In this document: piece after piece, positions 7,802 through 15,721 of the stretch
Position numbering within the stretch: position 1 is the first letter of the stretch
Layout: each line of letters begins with the position of its first letter
Translations under genes and position numbers: made by a program
The notes under the pieces: generated by a model
Databases searched by the model: none
The model's input: the letters and a program-made list of their open reading frames with translations, nothing else
Told to the model about the DNA's origin: nothing
Assembly: GCA_044370335.1 (NCBI GenBank)
Contig: JBILVS010000008.1
Coordinates: forward strand, 1-45,624
Direction: 5' to 3'
From: REEB509 sp044370335
GTDB lineage: Bacteria; Pseudomonadota; Alphaproteobacteria; Caulobacterales; Aquidulcibacteraceae
Length of the DNA: 45,624 nt

Positions 7802-9058
7802 GGCTTCGGCGGGCTGGCGGCGGAGGCGAACCTCGCCGCCATAGCTGAGCTTGCGCCACACCCACTCCAGCGGTCCATACTGGAAAAACCGCAGCCAGAG
7901 CGGCGACCAGAGAAGCTGCGCGAGCCAAATGGCGGCAACGATCAGCCATTGCCCGGCGCGGTCGATTTCGGCGAACAGCGTCGGTCCACGCCCGGCCCAG
8001 AACAAGCTGGTCATGATTACCGACTGCAGGATGTAGTTGGTGAAGGCCATGCGCCCGACCGCAGACAGCGCCTGGCCGATCAGCCCCAGACCATTGGCTC
8101 GCAGCGCCAAGATCAACACCGCGGCATAGCCCAAGGTGATGAAGAGGCTGAAGAAATAGTTCGGGAGCACGTTGAGCCCCGCGCCTTGGGGGAAGGCGAA
8201 CCCGGTTGCAATCTGTTGCTTCGCGGCAAGGCCCACCGCCACAAGCGACGCGGCCCCCAGCATAATCCACAGGAGATAGGTGGAGACGCGGCCCTTGCCC
8301 GCGAGGGGGCCCATCTTGAACAGCGCGAGGCCGATCATCATCACGCCCAAGGTGCGCGGGGCGATGCCGAACGGGAAGGCCGTCAACAAGAAGACCCAGT
8401 TGTCGAGATTGGCGCCGAAGACGGTGGCGGCGTCGCCGCGGAACTGGGCGATGTTTTCAAGAAGCGCGGCCTCCGGCGGCGCCCAGAAGGACGCGGCGAT
8501 GGCCTCCATCTGCGCCGGACTCACCGTGTCGGCGGGGGCAAAGCCGAGAGCCGCCAGAGCAAGCCAATTCGCAGCGCCGAGGATCAGAAGAATGACGCCG
8601 ACCGTCAGAAGCCGGCCCGGCCGCCAGGAACGGCAGAACAGCATCAAGAAGCCGCAGAGGGCGTAAGCGAGGAGAATGTCGCCGTACCAGACCACGACGC
8701 CGTGGATCAGGCCGAAGAGCACCATCCAGCTGAGGCGGCGGCGGATGATTGGGCCCTTCAGCGCATCGCCGCGTTCGCCGCCGACGAGAAACACGCTGAT
8801 CCCAAAAAGCATCGAGAAAAGCGTGATGAATTTGAACTCGAAAAAGACGTGGCTGGCGAACCAGCTTGTGACCTCGACGCCCTCGAAGGGGAACGGCCCC
8901 ATCATAGGGTTGGAATAGGCATACCAGGGATAGGCGAAGGATGCGGCGTTCACTGCCAAAATGCCTAAGACGCCAAGGCCGCGGAGAAGATCAAGCGCAT
9001 CGATGCGGGCGGCGCGCGGCGGCGTTGAGGCCGTCGTCGTGTCGTTTGCTGCCCTCAT
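7790..9058 (-). CDS. DUF418-family (YeiB-like) polytopic membrane protein
   Basis: This 422-residue inner-membrane protein has about ten hydrophobic segments. The N-terminal RIDALDLLRGLGVLGILAVNA and the C-terminal region with FTNYILQSVIMTSLFW, a GPLEWVWR segment and a short Arg-rich tail are characteristic of the DUF418/YeiB family. That family is related to acyltransferase-3 membrane proteins, and its biochemical role is not established. The start is ATG 9058. It is convergent with dapD (12-bp overlap) and separated by 34 bp from the small secreted protein gene upstream on the same strand. Confidence 0.85.
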   Translation of the reverse strand: MRAANDTTTASTPPRAARIDALDLLRGLGVLGILAVNAASFAYPWYAYSNPMMGPFPFEGVEVTSWFASHVFFEFKFITLFSMLFGISVFLVGGERGDALKGPIIRRRLSWMVLFGLIHGVVVWYGDILLAYALCGFLMLFCRSWRPGRLLTVGVILLILGAANWLALAALGFAPADTVSPAQMEAIAASFWAPPEAALLENIAQFRGDAATVFGANLDNWVFLLTAFPFGIAPRTLGVMMIGLALFKMGPLAGKGRVSTYLLWIMLGAASLVAVGLAAKQQIATGFAFPQGAGLNVLPNYFFSLFITLGYAAVLILALRANGLGLIGQALSAVGRMAFTNYILQSVIMTSLFWAGRGPTLFAEIDRAGQWLIVAAIWLAQLLWSPLWLRFFQYGPLEWVWRKLSYGGEVRLRRQPAEASIA

Positions 9059-9092
9059 GCGCTGGTTCTCCCCCGCGGATCCTGGGACTTCC

Positions 9093-9440
9093 TTACGGTC
9101 GGCCGGCGACCAGAGACACGGTCACGGCGCCGTTTTCGGTCTGCACCGTCCAGCTGTCGCCGACGACTTTGCCATCCACGATCGGGGCGCACTGCTGGGC
9201 GCCGCCGGCGGGCGTCACGCAGAGCGTCTCACCGGTGCGCGTCCAGGTCCCCGCCAGGCTTGCGCCGTCGGGAGTATAGACAGTGTAGGTGTTGTCCGCA
9301 TTGAACGCCCAACGATAGGTGACGCCATCGGCGCCGGTGGTGGTCAAGGTGTTGCTGAATGCGTTGGTCAGGGTGTCGGCGAAAGCGACGCCGGCAAACA
9401 AGGCGGCGCCCATCACGGCGGCGGCGACAATCTTCTTCAT
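9093..9440 (-). CDS. Small secreted protein, function unknown
   Basis: A 115-residue protein with a clear Sec signal peptide (MKKIVAAAVMGAALFAGVAFA, cut likely after AFA) and a small beta-rich domain. The pattern YRWAFNADNTYTVYTPDGASLAGTWTR...LCVTPAG..QQCAP has two Cys that could form a disulfide and resembles lipocalin-like or copper-resistance-type small periplasmic domains. I do not recognise a named family. The start at 9440 is set by a GGGAGG ribosome-binding sequence 7 nt upstream and by the signal peptide. A longer frame to 9683 would overlap dapE and is rejected. Confidence 0.75.
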   Translation of the reverse strand: MKKIVAAAVMGAALFAGVAFADTLTNAFSNTLTTTGADGVTYRWAFNADNTYTVYTPDGASLAGTWTRTGETLCVTPAGGAQQCAPIVDGKVVGDSWTVQTENGAVTVSLVAGRP

Positions 9441-9624
9441 GAAGGCAATCCTCCCAATCAGGCGCTTGTTGTTGGTTTTGGCCAAAGGCGGCCAGGAGCG
9501 CACTTTCGTTTCTTGCGGCGCCGTGCAGCAGGGAGCAAGCCCTGAATTGCGCGTTTTGGGCGAGCAGGTCGAAGGGGTTAAGCCCTGCCCTTGAAAGCGC
9601 GGCGGGGCACGGTAGTTACAGAAT

Positions 9625-10770
9625 ATGCAGACCACTGACCCATTGCCTTTGGCGCAAGCGCTCATCCGATGCCCCAGCGTCACGCCGGTTGATGCGGGGG
9701 CGCTGGACGTATTGTCCGAAGCCTTGTCGCGCCTTGGATTTACGCTGCATCGGCGGAAGTTCGAGGACGTTGAGAACCTCTATGCCCTGCGGCGTACAGG
9801 GCCGGGGCGGACGCTGTGCTTTGCGGGGCATACGGATGTTGTGCCTGTTGGGGACGCGGCGGGGTGGTCGCGGGATCCGTTCGGGGGGGAGGTGGCGGAG
9901 GGTCAGCTCTGGGGCCGGGGCGCGGCGGACATGAAGGCGGCGATCGCGGCCATGGTCAGCGGCGTCGAGGCGTTTCTTCAAGCGACGCCGGAGCCGAATG
10001 GCGCCATCGCCTTCCTCATCACCGCGGATGAGGAAGGCCCCGCCATTCACGGCACCAAGCGGATGCTGGAAGAGCTTGCGGCCATGGGCGAGCGGATCGA
10101 CCACTGCCTGGTGGGGGAGCCGACGAGTTCGGAACGCTTCGGCGACACGATCAAGAACGGGCGCCGGGGCAGCCTGAACGCGGTCGTGACCGCCACGGGC
10201 AAGCAGGGGCACGTGGCGTATCCTGAAAAGAGTGCGAACCCGGTGCCGGCGCTGATGGCGTTCTGTCAGGCCCTGCTCGCCCGGCGGCTGGACGAGGGCG
10301 CGCCGGGGTTCACCCCTTCCAATCTGGAGGTGACGACGATTGATGTCGGGAACGCGGCGCACAACGTGATCCCGGCCAAAGCCACGGCCAAGTTCAACAT
10401 CCGGTTCAATACTGCGCATCAGGGCGAGGATTTGTTGGCCTGGATCGAGGAGAACCGGGCGCGGACGGAGGCGCAGTTTCCGGGAGTTTCAATCGGGATC
10501 GCACCCGTGATTGGGGCGCGGCCGTTCTACACCCAGCCGAGCGGCTTCACCGCGCTGATCCAAGAGGCGGCGCAGGCGGAGACGGGCGGGCCGGCGATTC
10601 TGTCGACGACGGGGGGCACCTCGGACGCCCGGTTCATCAAGGATGTATGCCCCGTGGCGGAGTTCGGGTTGCTGAACGACACCGCCCATAAGGTCGATGA
10701 ACACGTGGCGGTGGAGGACGTGCGGGCCCTGGCGCGGGTTTATGCCCGGGTGTGTGCGGGGTATTTTTAA
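9625..10770 (+). CDS. dapE: Succinyl-diaminopimelate desuccinylase
   Basis: This M20-family zinc peptidase hydrolyses N-succinyl-LL-diaminopimelate, continuing the pathway begun by dapD. The 381-residue protein shows the metal ligand motifs FAGHTDVVPVGD, RGAADMKAAIA, TADEEGPA (catalytic Glu and ligand Glu), VGEPTS and the C-terminal NDTAHKVDEHV. GNAAHNVIPAKATAKFNIRF is in the dimerisation domain, and STTGGTSDARFI is the substrate-binding loop. ATG 9625 gives the normal family length. After its TAA the sequence becomes noticeably less GC-rich. Confidence 0.96.
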   Translation: MQTTDPLPLAQALIRCPSVTPVDAGALDVLSEALSRLGFTLHRRKFEDVENLYALRRTGPGRTLCFAGHTDVVPVGDAAGWSRDPFGGEVAEGQLWGRGAADMKAAIAAMVSGVEAFLQATPEPNGAIAFLITADEEGPAIHGTKRMLEELAAMGERIDHCLVGEPTSSERFGDTIKNGRRGSLNAVVTATGKQGHVAYPEKSANPVPALMAFCQALLARRLDEGAPGFTPSNLEVTTIDVGNAAHNVIPAKATAKFNIRFNTAHQGEDLLAWIEENRARTEAQFPGVSIGIAPVIGARPFYTQPSGFTALIQEAAQAETGGPAILSTTGGTSDARFIKDVCPVAEFGLLNDTAHKVDEHVAVEDVRALARVYARVCAGYF

Positions 10771-11487
10771 GGGATGATTGGTGTCCGCACTTCGTCGGGA
10801 GCGGCCATCATTCATTTTGAAGTGCAGGGTGGAAACGGCTTATTCGCTCTGGCTCAGCAAGAAGAAGAGCAACGGCGTCGAAAATCGCCGCCTCGAAACG
10901 GCACTTTTGTTCTCTTGTCATTCGCGTTTCAGGCACTTGATTGATCGCACCAGCCAACGCCGCACACAAATCCTCCAACTTCGTTTGCACATTACCTGCT
11001 ACGTATTTGGAGAATTTGATTTTGTATGAACTTCAGAATTCTGCATCGGCACGCTTGAAACTGGCGCCGTTGGGAATGATCCCGCGACATGGCGCAACGG
11101 CACAAACGCTCAAAACCAGCGTGTCAGGTTTCAAGGGGGCGACTTTCTCAAGATCGAACCAGCGCGCCATGGCGTAGGCCAATTCCTGCGCAATCTCGGA
11201 CACACTGCGCCCCGCTTCGGGGCTCCTTCCGGACGCCAGAATGATGACGCCCATGCCTGTGTTTATGTCCCAGGGAGCGCATTCTCGGCAATGTCGCTTT
11301 TGGGCCACCGCCAGAAACCACCACCCCAAAGCGCAGGCCACCCTTCCCAAATCGGCTCCGGGCGCCTATAAAGGCCGCAGGTTGACACGCGAAGCCTCGC
11401 CGTCGCCCGTTGATCCGCCCTTGGGTATCCCTGAAACCCGGCGTCAGCGCCGGCGCGGGGCTGTATCTTGCCCAAGGAGCCCGTCCT
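10771..11487. other. 717-bp AT-richer gap between dapE and trcR
   Basis: No confident gene lies here. The 5' two-thirds hold the interrupted minus-strand ORF described separately. The last 140 bp before trcR are GC-rich again and contain a TTGACA at 11382-11387 that could be a -35 element, but no convincing -10 follows at 16-18 bp. The drop in GC around 10800-11040 stands out from the neighbouring genes and may mark acquired or decaying DNA. Confidence 0.5.
10808..11254 (-). pseudogene. Possible broken ORF of unknown function, interrupted by one in-frame TGA
   Basis: Reading the minus strand from ATG 11254, 73 codons (starting MGVIILASGRSPEAGRSV) run to a TGA at 11033-11035. The same frame stays open for another 75 codons (KIKFSKYVAGNVQTKLEDLC... 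to ...RFHPALQNE) and stops at 10808. The second half has no ATG start, only a GTG at 10990, and protein-like helical sequence continues upstream of that GTG. A single nonsense mutation in a gene of about 148 codons therefore explains it better than two small genes. There is no recognisable family. Base composition is less GC-rich than the flanks. It may simply be non-coding. Confidence 0.3.
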
Positions 11488-12144
11488 ATGACCGTCTTGA
11501 TGCCGAAAGCGACAGCCGTGTGGCTGATCGAAAATACGGCTCTGACCTTTGACCAAATCGCGGCCTTCTGCTCGCTGCACCCCCTGGAGGTGCAGGGCAT
11601 CGCCAACGAGGAAGTGGCGCGGGGCATTCGCGGGGTGGACCCGATCTCGGGCGGGTCGCTTTCCCGGGAGGAGATCCAAAAAGCCGAAGCCGACCCCGCC
11701 TACCGCATGAAGGCGCTGGAGCAGCGCCGAGTGGAGCTGCCGGAGCGGAAACGCAAGGGCGCGCGCTTTGTGCCTGTCGCGCGCCGTCAGGACCGGCCGG
11801 ACGCCATCGCCTGGTTTGTCCGCAACCACCCGGAGGTGAGCGACGCCCAGATCGTGAAGCTGATCGGGACGACGAAATCGACCATCGAGAGCGTGCGCAG
11901 CCGGACCCACTGGAACAGCACAAACATCAAGCCGGTGGACCCGGTGTCACTGGGGTTGTGCTCGCAGATCGAGCTCGACGCGGTGGTGGCGAAAGCGGCG
12001 GAGACGCGGGGCCGGGGCCGCAAGGCGGTCGACGACGGTCCTGGCCTTAAGCCGGCGACGGAAACGACGCGCGCGCCGATGGACGATGAGGGAGACGACG
12101 ACGGTCCCCTCCAGCCCGACTTCGGGGCGGAAGACGGCGCCTGA
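11488..12144 (+). CDS. trcR: DUF1013 cell-cycle transcriptional regulator TrcR
   Basis: A 218-residue DUF1013-family protein, conserved in alphaproteobacteria and described there as the cell-cycle regulator TrcR. Family features are the N-terminal TAVWLIENTALTFDQIAAFC helix, HPLEVQGIANEEVARGIRG, PISGGSLSREEI and the central IAWFVRNHPEVSDAQIVKLIGTT segment. That segment looks like a helix-turn-helix (residues about 109-131), followed by the conserved RSHWN-like RTHWNSTNIKPVDPVSLGLC. The C-terminus is low-complexity and acidic. ATG 11488 is supported by AAGGAG at 11474-11479. It is followed by a strong hairpin terminator. Confidence 0.88.
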   Translation: MTVLMPKATAVWLIENTALTFDQIAAFCSLHPLEVQGIANEEVARGIRGVDPISGGSLSREEIQKAEADPAYRMKALEQRRVELPERKRKGARFVPVARRQDRPDAIAWFVRNHPEVSDAQIVKLIGTTKSTIESVRSRTHWNSTNIKPVDPVSLGLCSQIELDAVVAKAAETRGRGRKAVDDGPGLKPATETTRAPMDDEGDDDGPLQPDFGAEDGA

Positions 12145-12169
12145 TCCTTGTTTGTGGCGCCCATAGCAA

Positions 12170-12199
12170 AAAACCGCCGCGAGGCCTCGCGGCGGTTTT
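12170..12199. terminator. Bidirectional rho-independent terminator
   Basis: This is a perfect 15+15 inverted repeat. AAAACCGCCGCGAGG (12170-12184) is followed directly by its complement CCTCGCGGCGGTTTT (12185-12199). In either direction it forms a GC-rich stem ending in a T-tract. It lies between the trcR stop (12144) and the convergent DUF465 stop (12217), so it can terminate both genes. Confidence 0.9.
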
Positions 12200-12216
12200 C
12201 CATCGTGGGCTTCAGC

Positions 12217-12393
12217 TCAGTTTCGCAATCGCTGCCGAAGGGTCTCTATCTCTTCCTTCAACTTGAGCTTCTGCCGCTTCAACTCGTTGACCTCTAAGGG
12301 ATCGTGCGCGGGGAGTTTGGTCTGGGCCCTGATGGCCTCGTCCAGATCACGGTGGCGAGAGTTCAGTTCGCGAAGCCGCGCATCGAGCGCCAT
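12217..12393 (-). CDS. DUF465 (YdcH-family) small protein
   Basis: A 58-residue protein, MALDARLRELNSRHRDLDEA through KLKEEIETLRQRLRN. It matches the DUF465/YdcH family: a short helical hairpin with LN.RH..LD.AI near the N-terminus and LK..KLKLKEEIE in the second helix. It is probably coiled-coil. Family function is unknown. ATG 12393 is the first start after an open gap. Its TGA at 12217 abuts the shared terminator. A second DUF465 gene lies divergently 130 bp away. Confidence 0.88.
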   Translation of the reverse strand: MALDARLRELNSRHRDLDEAIRAQTKLPAHDPLEVNELKRQKLKLKEEIETLRQRLRN

Positions 12394-12523
12394 GGGCGCC
12401 TCCTCTTCTGGTGCCTAACACAGCCATGGAACCACTAAAGGCCCGGATCGTCTGCTCACAATATGTTGCATTCGGGCCACGCCCGGGCTCGGATCGCACT
12501 GCCTTTACAAGGAGGCCGATTTC

Positions 12524-12823
12524 GTGCGTTCGTCGGGGTTCGGCAGATCGAAACAAAGGTCTTTAAGCATGGCGGCGGATGGCCTGGAGGGCGATGAGAT
12601 CGCGCAGTTCGATCTGGCCGACACGCCGCAGGTGCGCGAATGGAAGGCGCGCTATCGGGAGCTCCGGGAGGAGCACCGAGCGCTGGATAGGGCGATCGAG
12701 GCGCTGCACGGGGCCTCGGGGGCGGACGCCCTGCAGGTGGCGCGGCTCAAGAAGCGGAAACTCGCCCTACGCGATCAGCTTGCGTGGCTGGAAGATCGGC
12801 TAACGCCCGACATCATCGCCTAA
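12524..12823 (+). CDS. DUF465 (YdcH-family) protein, second copy
   Basis: The core REWKARYRELREEHRALDRAI...VARLKKRKLALRDQLAWLEDRL matches the DUF465 pattern (residues about 37-94), a helical hairpin with LK(K/R).KL in the second helix. I start it at GTG 12524 because AAGGAGG (12509-12515) lies 8 nt upstream, giving 99 residues. The ATG at 12569 (84 residues) is the alternative and has a weaker AAAGGT sequence. The extra N-terminus is basic and Ser-rich. It is divergent from the other DUF465 gene and shares its 130-bp promoter region. Confidence 0.8.
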   Translation: MRSSGFGRSKQRSLSMAADGLEGDEIAQFDLADTPQVREWKARYRELREEHRALDRAIEALHGASGADALQVARLKKRKLALRDQLAWLEDRLTPDIIA

Positions 12824-12837
12824 ACCAACGGGTTCGC

Positions 12838-13413
12838 CTAAAATGAAGGGATAGGCTGCCGAAGGCGGCGCGCGCGCTTGTCGGCGTACATGGCTTCATC
12901 GGCCGCGGCGAGCGCCATTTCCGGATCGTCCGCCTGCATCAAGGATCGGGCGCCCGCGGAGGCGGCGACCCGATGGGCGACGCCTGCGAACAAGGACGGC
13001 GTGTCGGAGATCAAGGCGGCCAAGGCTTCGCCCTTCCGGACTGCCTCATCGGGGGCGGCGCGGGCCAGAATGACGCCGAACTCATCGCCGCCCAATCGGC
13101 CGATGCTGTCGCTTTCCCGGACATGGCTCATCAGCAGGCGAGCGACGTGCTTCAAGACCGCGTCGCCGGCGGCATGGCCGAAGCCGTCATTGACGGCCTT
13201 GAAGCCATCCAAATCGATAAAGATGACCGCGGCCGGCTCCTGGTAGCGGTCGACAAAGGCGATGGCTCGTTCCAAGGCCCGCATAAAACCGCGGCGGTTC
13301 AACGCGCCCGTGAGGGGGTCGCGCTCGGCCAGGGCCTCAGCCTGGGCAAGACGCTGCTCCAGCTCTTCAATGCGGCGCAACAGCTCGCTGGTGTCGTCCT
13401 GCGGTGACCGCAT
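12838..13413 (-). CDS. GGDEF-domain diguanylate cyclase
   Basis: This 191-residue protein probably makes cyclic di-GMP from two GTP. A short N-terminal coiled coil (about residues 8-30, ELLRRIEELEQRLAQAEAL) links to a complete GGDEF domain: DPLTGALNRRGF, VIFIDLDGFKAVND and the active site RLGGDEFGVI. RESD lies five residues before GGDEF, the position of the RxxD inhibitory site, so product inhibition is likely. No sensor domain or membrane segment is present. It is convergent with the DUF465 gene (14-bp gap). Its product could regulate the exopolysaccharide locus downstream, but nothing in the sequence shows this. Confidence 0.93.
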   Translation of the reverse strand: MRSPQDDTSELLRRIEELEQRLAQAEALAERDPLTGALNRRGFMRALERAIAFVDRYQEPAAVIFIDLDGFKAVNDGFGHAAGDAVLKHVARLLMSHVRESDSIGRLGGDEFGVILARAAPDEAVRKGEALAALISDTPSLFAGVAHRVAASAGARSLMQADDPEMALAAADEAMYADKRARRLRQPIPSF

Positions 13414-13494
13414 CGCGGGTGTGTTCCTTCGGGCGATCGCGCCTCGTCCGAGTCATTTGCGCGGGCCATGGTAAAGGGCGGCTTAACCGGCCAA

Positions 13495-13578
13495 GGCGCG
13501 GCTTCTGGGGCGCGACTTCTGGGGCGCGACTTCTGGGGCGCGACTTCTGGGGCGCGACTTCTGGGGCGCGGCTTCTGC
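13495..13578. repeat. Six-copy 14-bp tandem repeat upstream of purE
   Basis: Six contiguous copies of GGCGCGRCTTCTGG occur with an exact 14-bp period. The outer copies (1 and 6) carry G at the variable position and the four inner copies carry A; only the last base of copy 6 differs otherwise. GAAGTCGC at 13585-13592 is the exact complement of GCGACTTC in the inner copies, so alternative hairpins are possible. The array lies in the 266-bp gap between the divergent GGDEF gene and purE, ending about 100 bp before the purE ATG. The period is not a multiple of three, and no translation of it is credible. Confidence 0.95.
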
Positions 13579-13679
13579 TGGACGGAAGTCGCGGCGCAAG
13601 GCATAGTCTTTCATCTCGCGCCGGGGTTCCCGCTCCGGCGCGCGCTTGTTTTTGGGCCTCTTGAAATGGAAGGCGCGCC

Positions 13680-14195
13680 ATGGGGTTGGGCTCTTCTTCG
13701 TCGCCGGTTGGGCCGCCGACGGGGCCGCTGGTCGGGGTGATCATGGGCAGCGCCTCGGATTGGGCGACGATGGGCCGCGCGGCGGAAATCCTCGAGACTC
13801 TCCAGGTCCCCCACGAGGCGCGAATCGTATCGGCGCATCGGACGCCGGACCGGCTGTTCGCCTACGCCAAGGAGGCCAAAGGTCGGGGCCTGAAGGTCAT
13901 TATTGCCGGGGCGGGGGGAGCTGCGCATCTGCCTGGGATGGTTGCGTCGCTGACGCCGCTGCCGGTGCTTGGAGTGCCGGTCCAGAGCGCGGCTCTCAGC
14001 GGCATGGATAGCCTTTTGTCGATTGTGCAAATGCCGAAAGGCGTGCCGGTGGGGACGCTCGCGATCGGGGAAGCGGGCGCGGCGAACGCAGGCATTCTGG
14101 CCGCTTCAATCCTGGCGCTCGACGACCCCGCCCTAGGGGCGCGGCTTGGCGCGCTGCGGGCGGCGCAAACCTCTGCGGTGGCCGAAACGCCATGA
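13680..14195 (+). CDS. purE: N5-carboxyaminoimidazole ribonucleotide mutase
   Basis: Class I PurE converts N5-CAIR to CAIR in purine synthesis. The 171-residue protein contains VGVIMGSASDWATM, the EARIVSAHRTPDRL loop (with the active-site His) and IAGAGGAAHLPGMVAS. VPVQSAALSGMDSLLSIVQMPKGVPVGTLAIG and the AANAGILAASIL helix complete the fold. ATG 13680 adds a short Gly/Ser-rich leader before the fold. It overlaps purK by four bases (ATGA), so the two consecutive enzymes are translationally coupled. Confidence 0.96.
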   Translation: MGLGSSSSPVGPPTGPLVGVIMGSASDWATMGRAAEILETLQVPHEARIVSAHRTPDRLFAYAKEAKGRGLKVIIAGAGGAAHLPGMVASLTPLPVLGVPVQSAALSGMDSLLSIVQMPKGVPVGTLAIGEAGAANAGILAASILALDDPALGARLGALRAAQTSAVAETP

Positions 14196-15277
14196 CCCCC
14201 CTGCCCCCTGGGTCGCGGATCGGGATTTTGGGCGGCGGCCAGCTAGGGCGCATGCTGGCGCTGGCGGCGGCCGAGCTTGGGTTCGACGCCCATATCTATA
14301 CGCCGGAGACCGACAGCCCTGCGGCGCGAGTGGCCGCAGGGACGCTGGCGGCGCCCTATGAGGACAGCGCGTCTTTATCCCGCTTTGCGGCAAGCGTCGA
14401 TGTCGTGACTTTCGAGTTTGAGAACGTGCCCGTGGCGGCTTTGGCGACGTGTGCGGATCAAGCGCCGGTGCGGCCCGGGCCGCGGTCTTTGGAGTGGACG
14501 CAAGACCGGTTGGTTGAGAAGCAGTTCGTAAACGGCCTTGGGCTCGCAACAGCTCCCTTTGCGCCGGTCGGATCGCCCTCGGAGCTGGAGGAGGCGCTGG
14601 TTGCCATAGGAGCTCCGGCGATCTTGAAGACGCGACGGTTCGGCTACGACGGCAAGGGCCAGGCGCGTATTGCCCAGGCCGCTGACGCGGCGGCGGCTTA
14701 TGCGGCGCTGAACGGCGCCCCAGCGATCCTGGAAGGATTTGTCAGCTTCGAGCGCGAGGTTTCCGTGGTTGCGGCGCGGGGCGCGGACGGGGACTTTGCG
14801 CCGTTTGCGGTGACCGAAAACGTGCATGCGGACGGCATCCTGCGACGATCCACGGCCCCCGCGCCCGTCACGCCGGCGCTGACAGCGGAAGCCGTGGCGG
14901 CAGCGCAGGCGATCGCCGCCGGGCTTGGGCATGTCGGGGTTCTGGCGGTCGAGTTCTTTGTCGAGCCCGACGGGGGACTGCGGGTGAATGAGATCGCGCC
15001 AAGGGTTCACAACTCTGGGCACTGGACACAGGACGCCGGGTCCGTGAGCCAATTCGAGCAGCATATCCGCGCAGTGGCGGGGTGGCCGCTTGTAGCCCCC
15101 GCGTCGCCCAGCCGGCCAGTGACCATGCTGAATCTCATTGGTGACGATGCGGCGGATTGGCGCAGATTGGCAGCTCAACCCGCGGCCCGGTTGCATCTTT
15201 ACGGCAAGCGTGACCAACGCCCGGGGCGAAAAATGGGCCATCTAACACTCATTAACACCCAAGCCGACCCGCCCTGA
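14192..15277 (+). CDS. purK: 5-(carboxyamino)imidazole ribonucleotide synthase
   Basis: This ATP-grasp enzyme makes N5-CAIR from AIR, bicarbonate and ATP, supplying PurE. The 361-residue protein shows the N-terminal IGILGGGQLGRMLALAA, then DVVTFEFENVP. The ATP-grasp segments are AILKTRRFGYDGKGQ, ILEGFVSFEREVSVVAAR and EFFVEPDGGLRVNEIAPRVHNSGHWT. The C-terminal domain includes TMLNLIG and KMGHLTLI. Length is normal. It is coupled to purE by the ATGA overlap. Confidence 0.96.
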   Translation: MTPLPPGSRIGILGGGQLGRMLALAAAELGFDAHIYTPETDSPAARVAAGTLAAPYEDSASLSRFAASVDVVTFEFENVPVAALATCADQAPVRPGPRSLEWTQDRLVEKQFVNGLGLATAPFAPVGSPSELEEALVAIGAPAILKTRRFGYDGKGQARIAQAADAAAAYAALNGAPAILEGFVSFEREVSVVAARGADGDFAPFAVTENVHADGILRRSTAPAPVTPALTAEAVAAAQAIAAGLGHVGVLAVEFFVEPDGGLRVNEIAPRVHNSGHWTQDAGSVSQFEQHIRAVAGWPLVAPASPSRPVTMLNLIGDDAADWRRLAAQPAARLHLYGKRDQRPGRKMGHLTLINTQADPP

Positions 15278-15477
15278 TCTATCTGCGGACCGGCTTCGGG
15301 ATGTTTCAGCGTCACCCAACGCACTACCTTGAGTTGTGGTCCTGACGGGCTGGGCGCTTTCGACGCGTCCGGCGCTTGTGTCCAAAGGGTGGACAATGGT
15401 CTAGAGAGGACAAGTCGGTTTCGCTGGGGTGCTGCGCCTCCGGCCCGTCTTCGCCCCCGGGGCAGTGAGGATACACT

Positions 15478-15669
15478 ATGTTGAGCAGGCCGCTGTTGAC
15501 CGTTCACGAGACGGCCGAGCAACTTAAAGTCAAGGAAAGCACGATCCGCGCCTGGATCCGCAATGGCAAGTTGCGCGCGATCAAATTCGGGCGGGAATGG
15601 CGGATCACGGTCAAAGACCTTGAGCGGTTTCTGAACGAGAACGCGAACTTCGCCGCCGCGGCGGACTGA
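15478..15669 (+). CDS. Excisionase/MerR-like helix-turn-helix protein
   Basis: A 63-residue DNA-binding protein. LLTVHETAEQLKVKESTIRAWIRNGKLRAIKFGREWRI is the helix-turn-helix and wing of the excisionase (HTH_17/MerR-like) family, followed by a DLERFLNE helix. Such proteins are often annotated as excisionases but are also ordinary small regulators. No integrase, att site or tRNA is nearby, so a phage origin is not supported. ATG 15478 has a GTGAGG sequence about 7 nt upstream. A 200-bp gap separates it from purK, so it probably has its own promoter. Confidence 0.82.
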   Translation: MLSRPLLTVHETAEQLKVKESTIRAWIRNGKLRAIKFGREWRITVKDLERFLNENANFAAAAD

Positions 15670-15721
15670 CGCTCACTTATGGGCAGGCGGTTACGGTTCA
15701 GCGTCCGCTGAACGGCGACCC

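Noticed and set aside
7949..8968. 339-codon plus-strand frame opposite the DUF418 gene
   Set aside because: Low-complexity charged sequence (many Gln, Glu, His) that mirrors the membrane protein codons; no domain or ribosome-binding site.
11033..11035. Selenocysteine read-through of the in-frame TGA
   Set aside because: No SECIS-like hairpin was seen just after the TGA and no selenoprotein family matches; a nonsense mutation or non-coding DNA is simpler.
13495..13578. CRISPR array
   Set aside because: The copies are directly adjacent with no spacers and no cas genes are present.
13367..13744. Minus-strand repeat protein through the 14-bp array
   Set aside because: The 14-bp period shifts frame each copy, so any repeated peptide is an artefact of reading through the array; it also overlaps purE and the cyclase.
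15478..15669. Prophage or integrative element marked by the excisionase-like gene
   Set aside because: No integrase, att repeat, tRNA or phage genes nearby; such HTH proteins are common stand-alone regulators.
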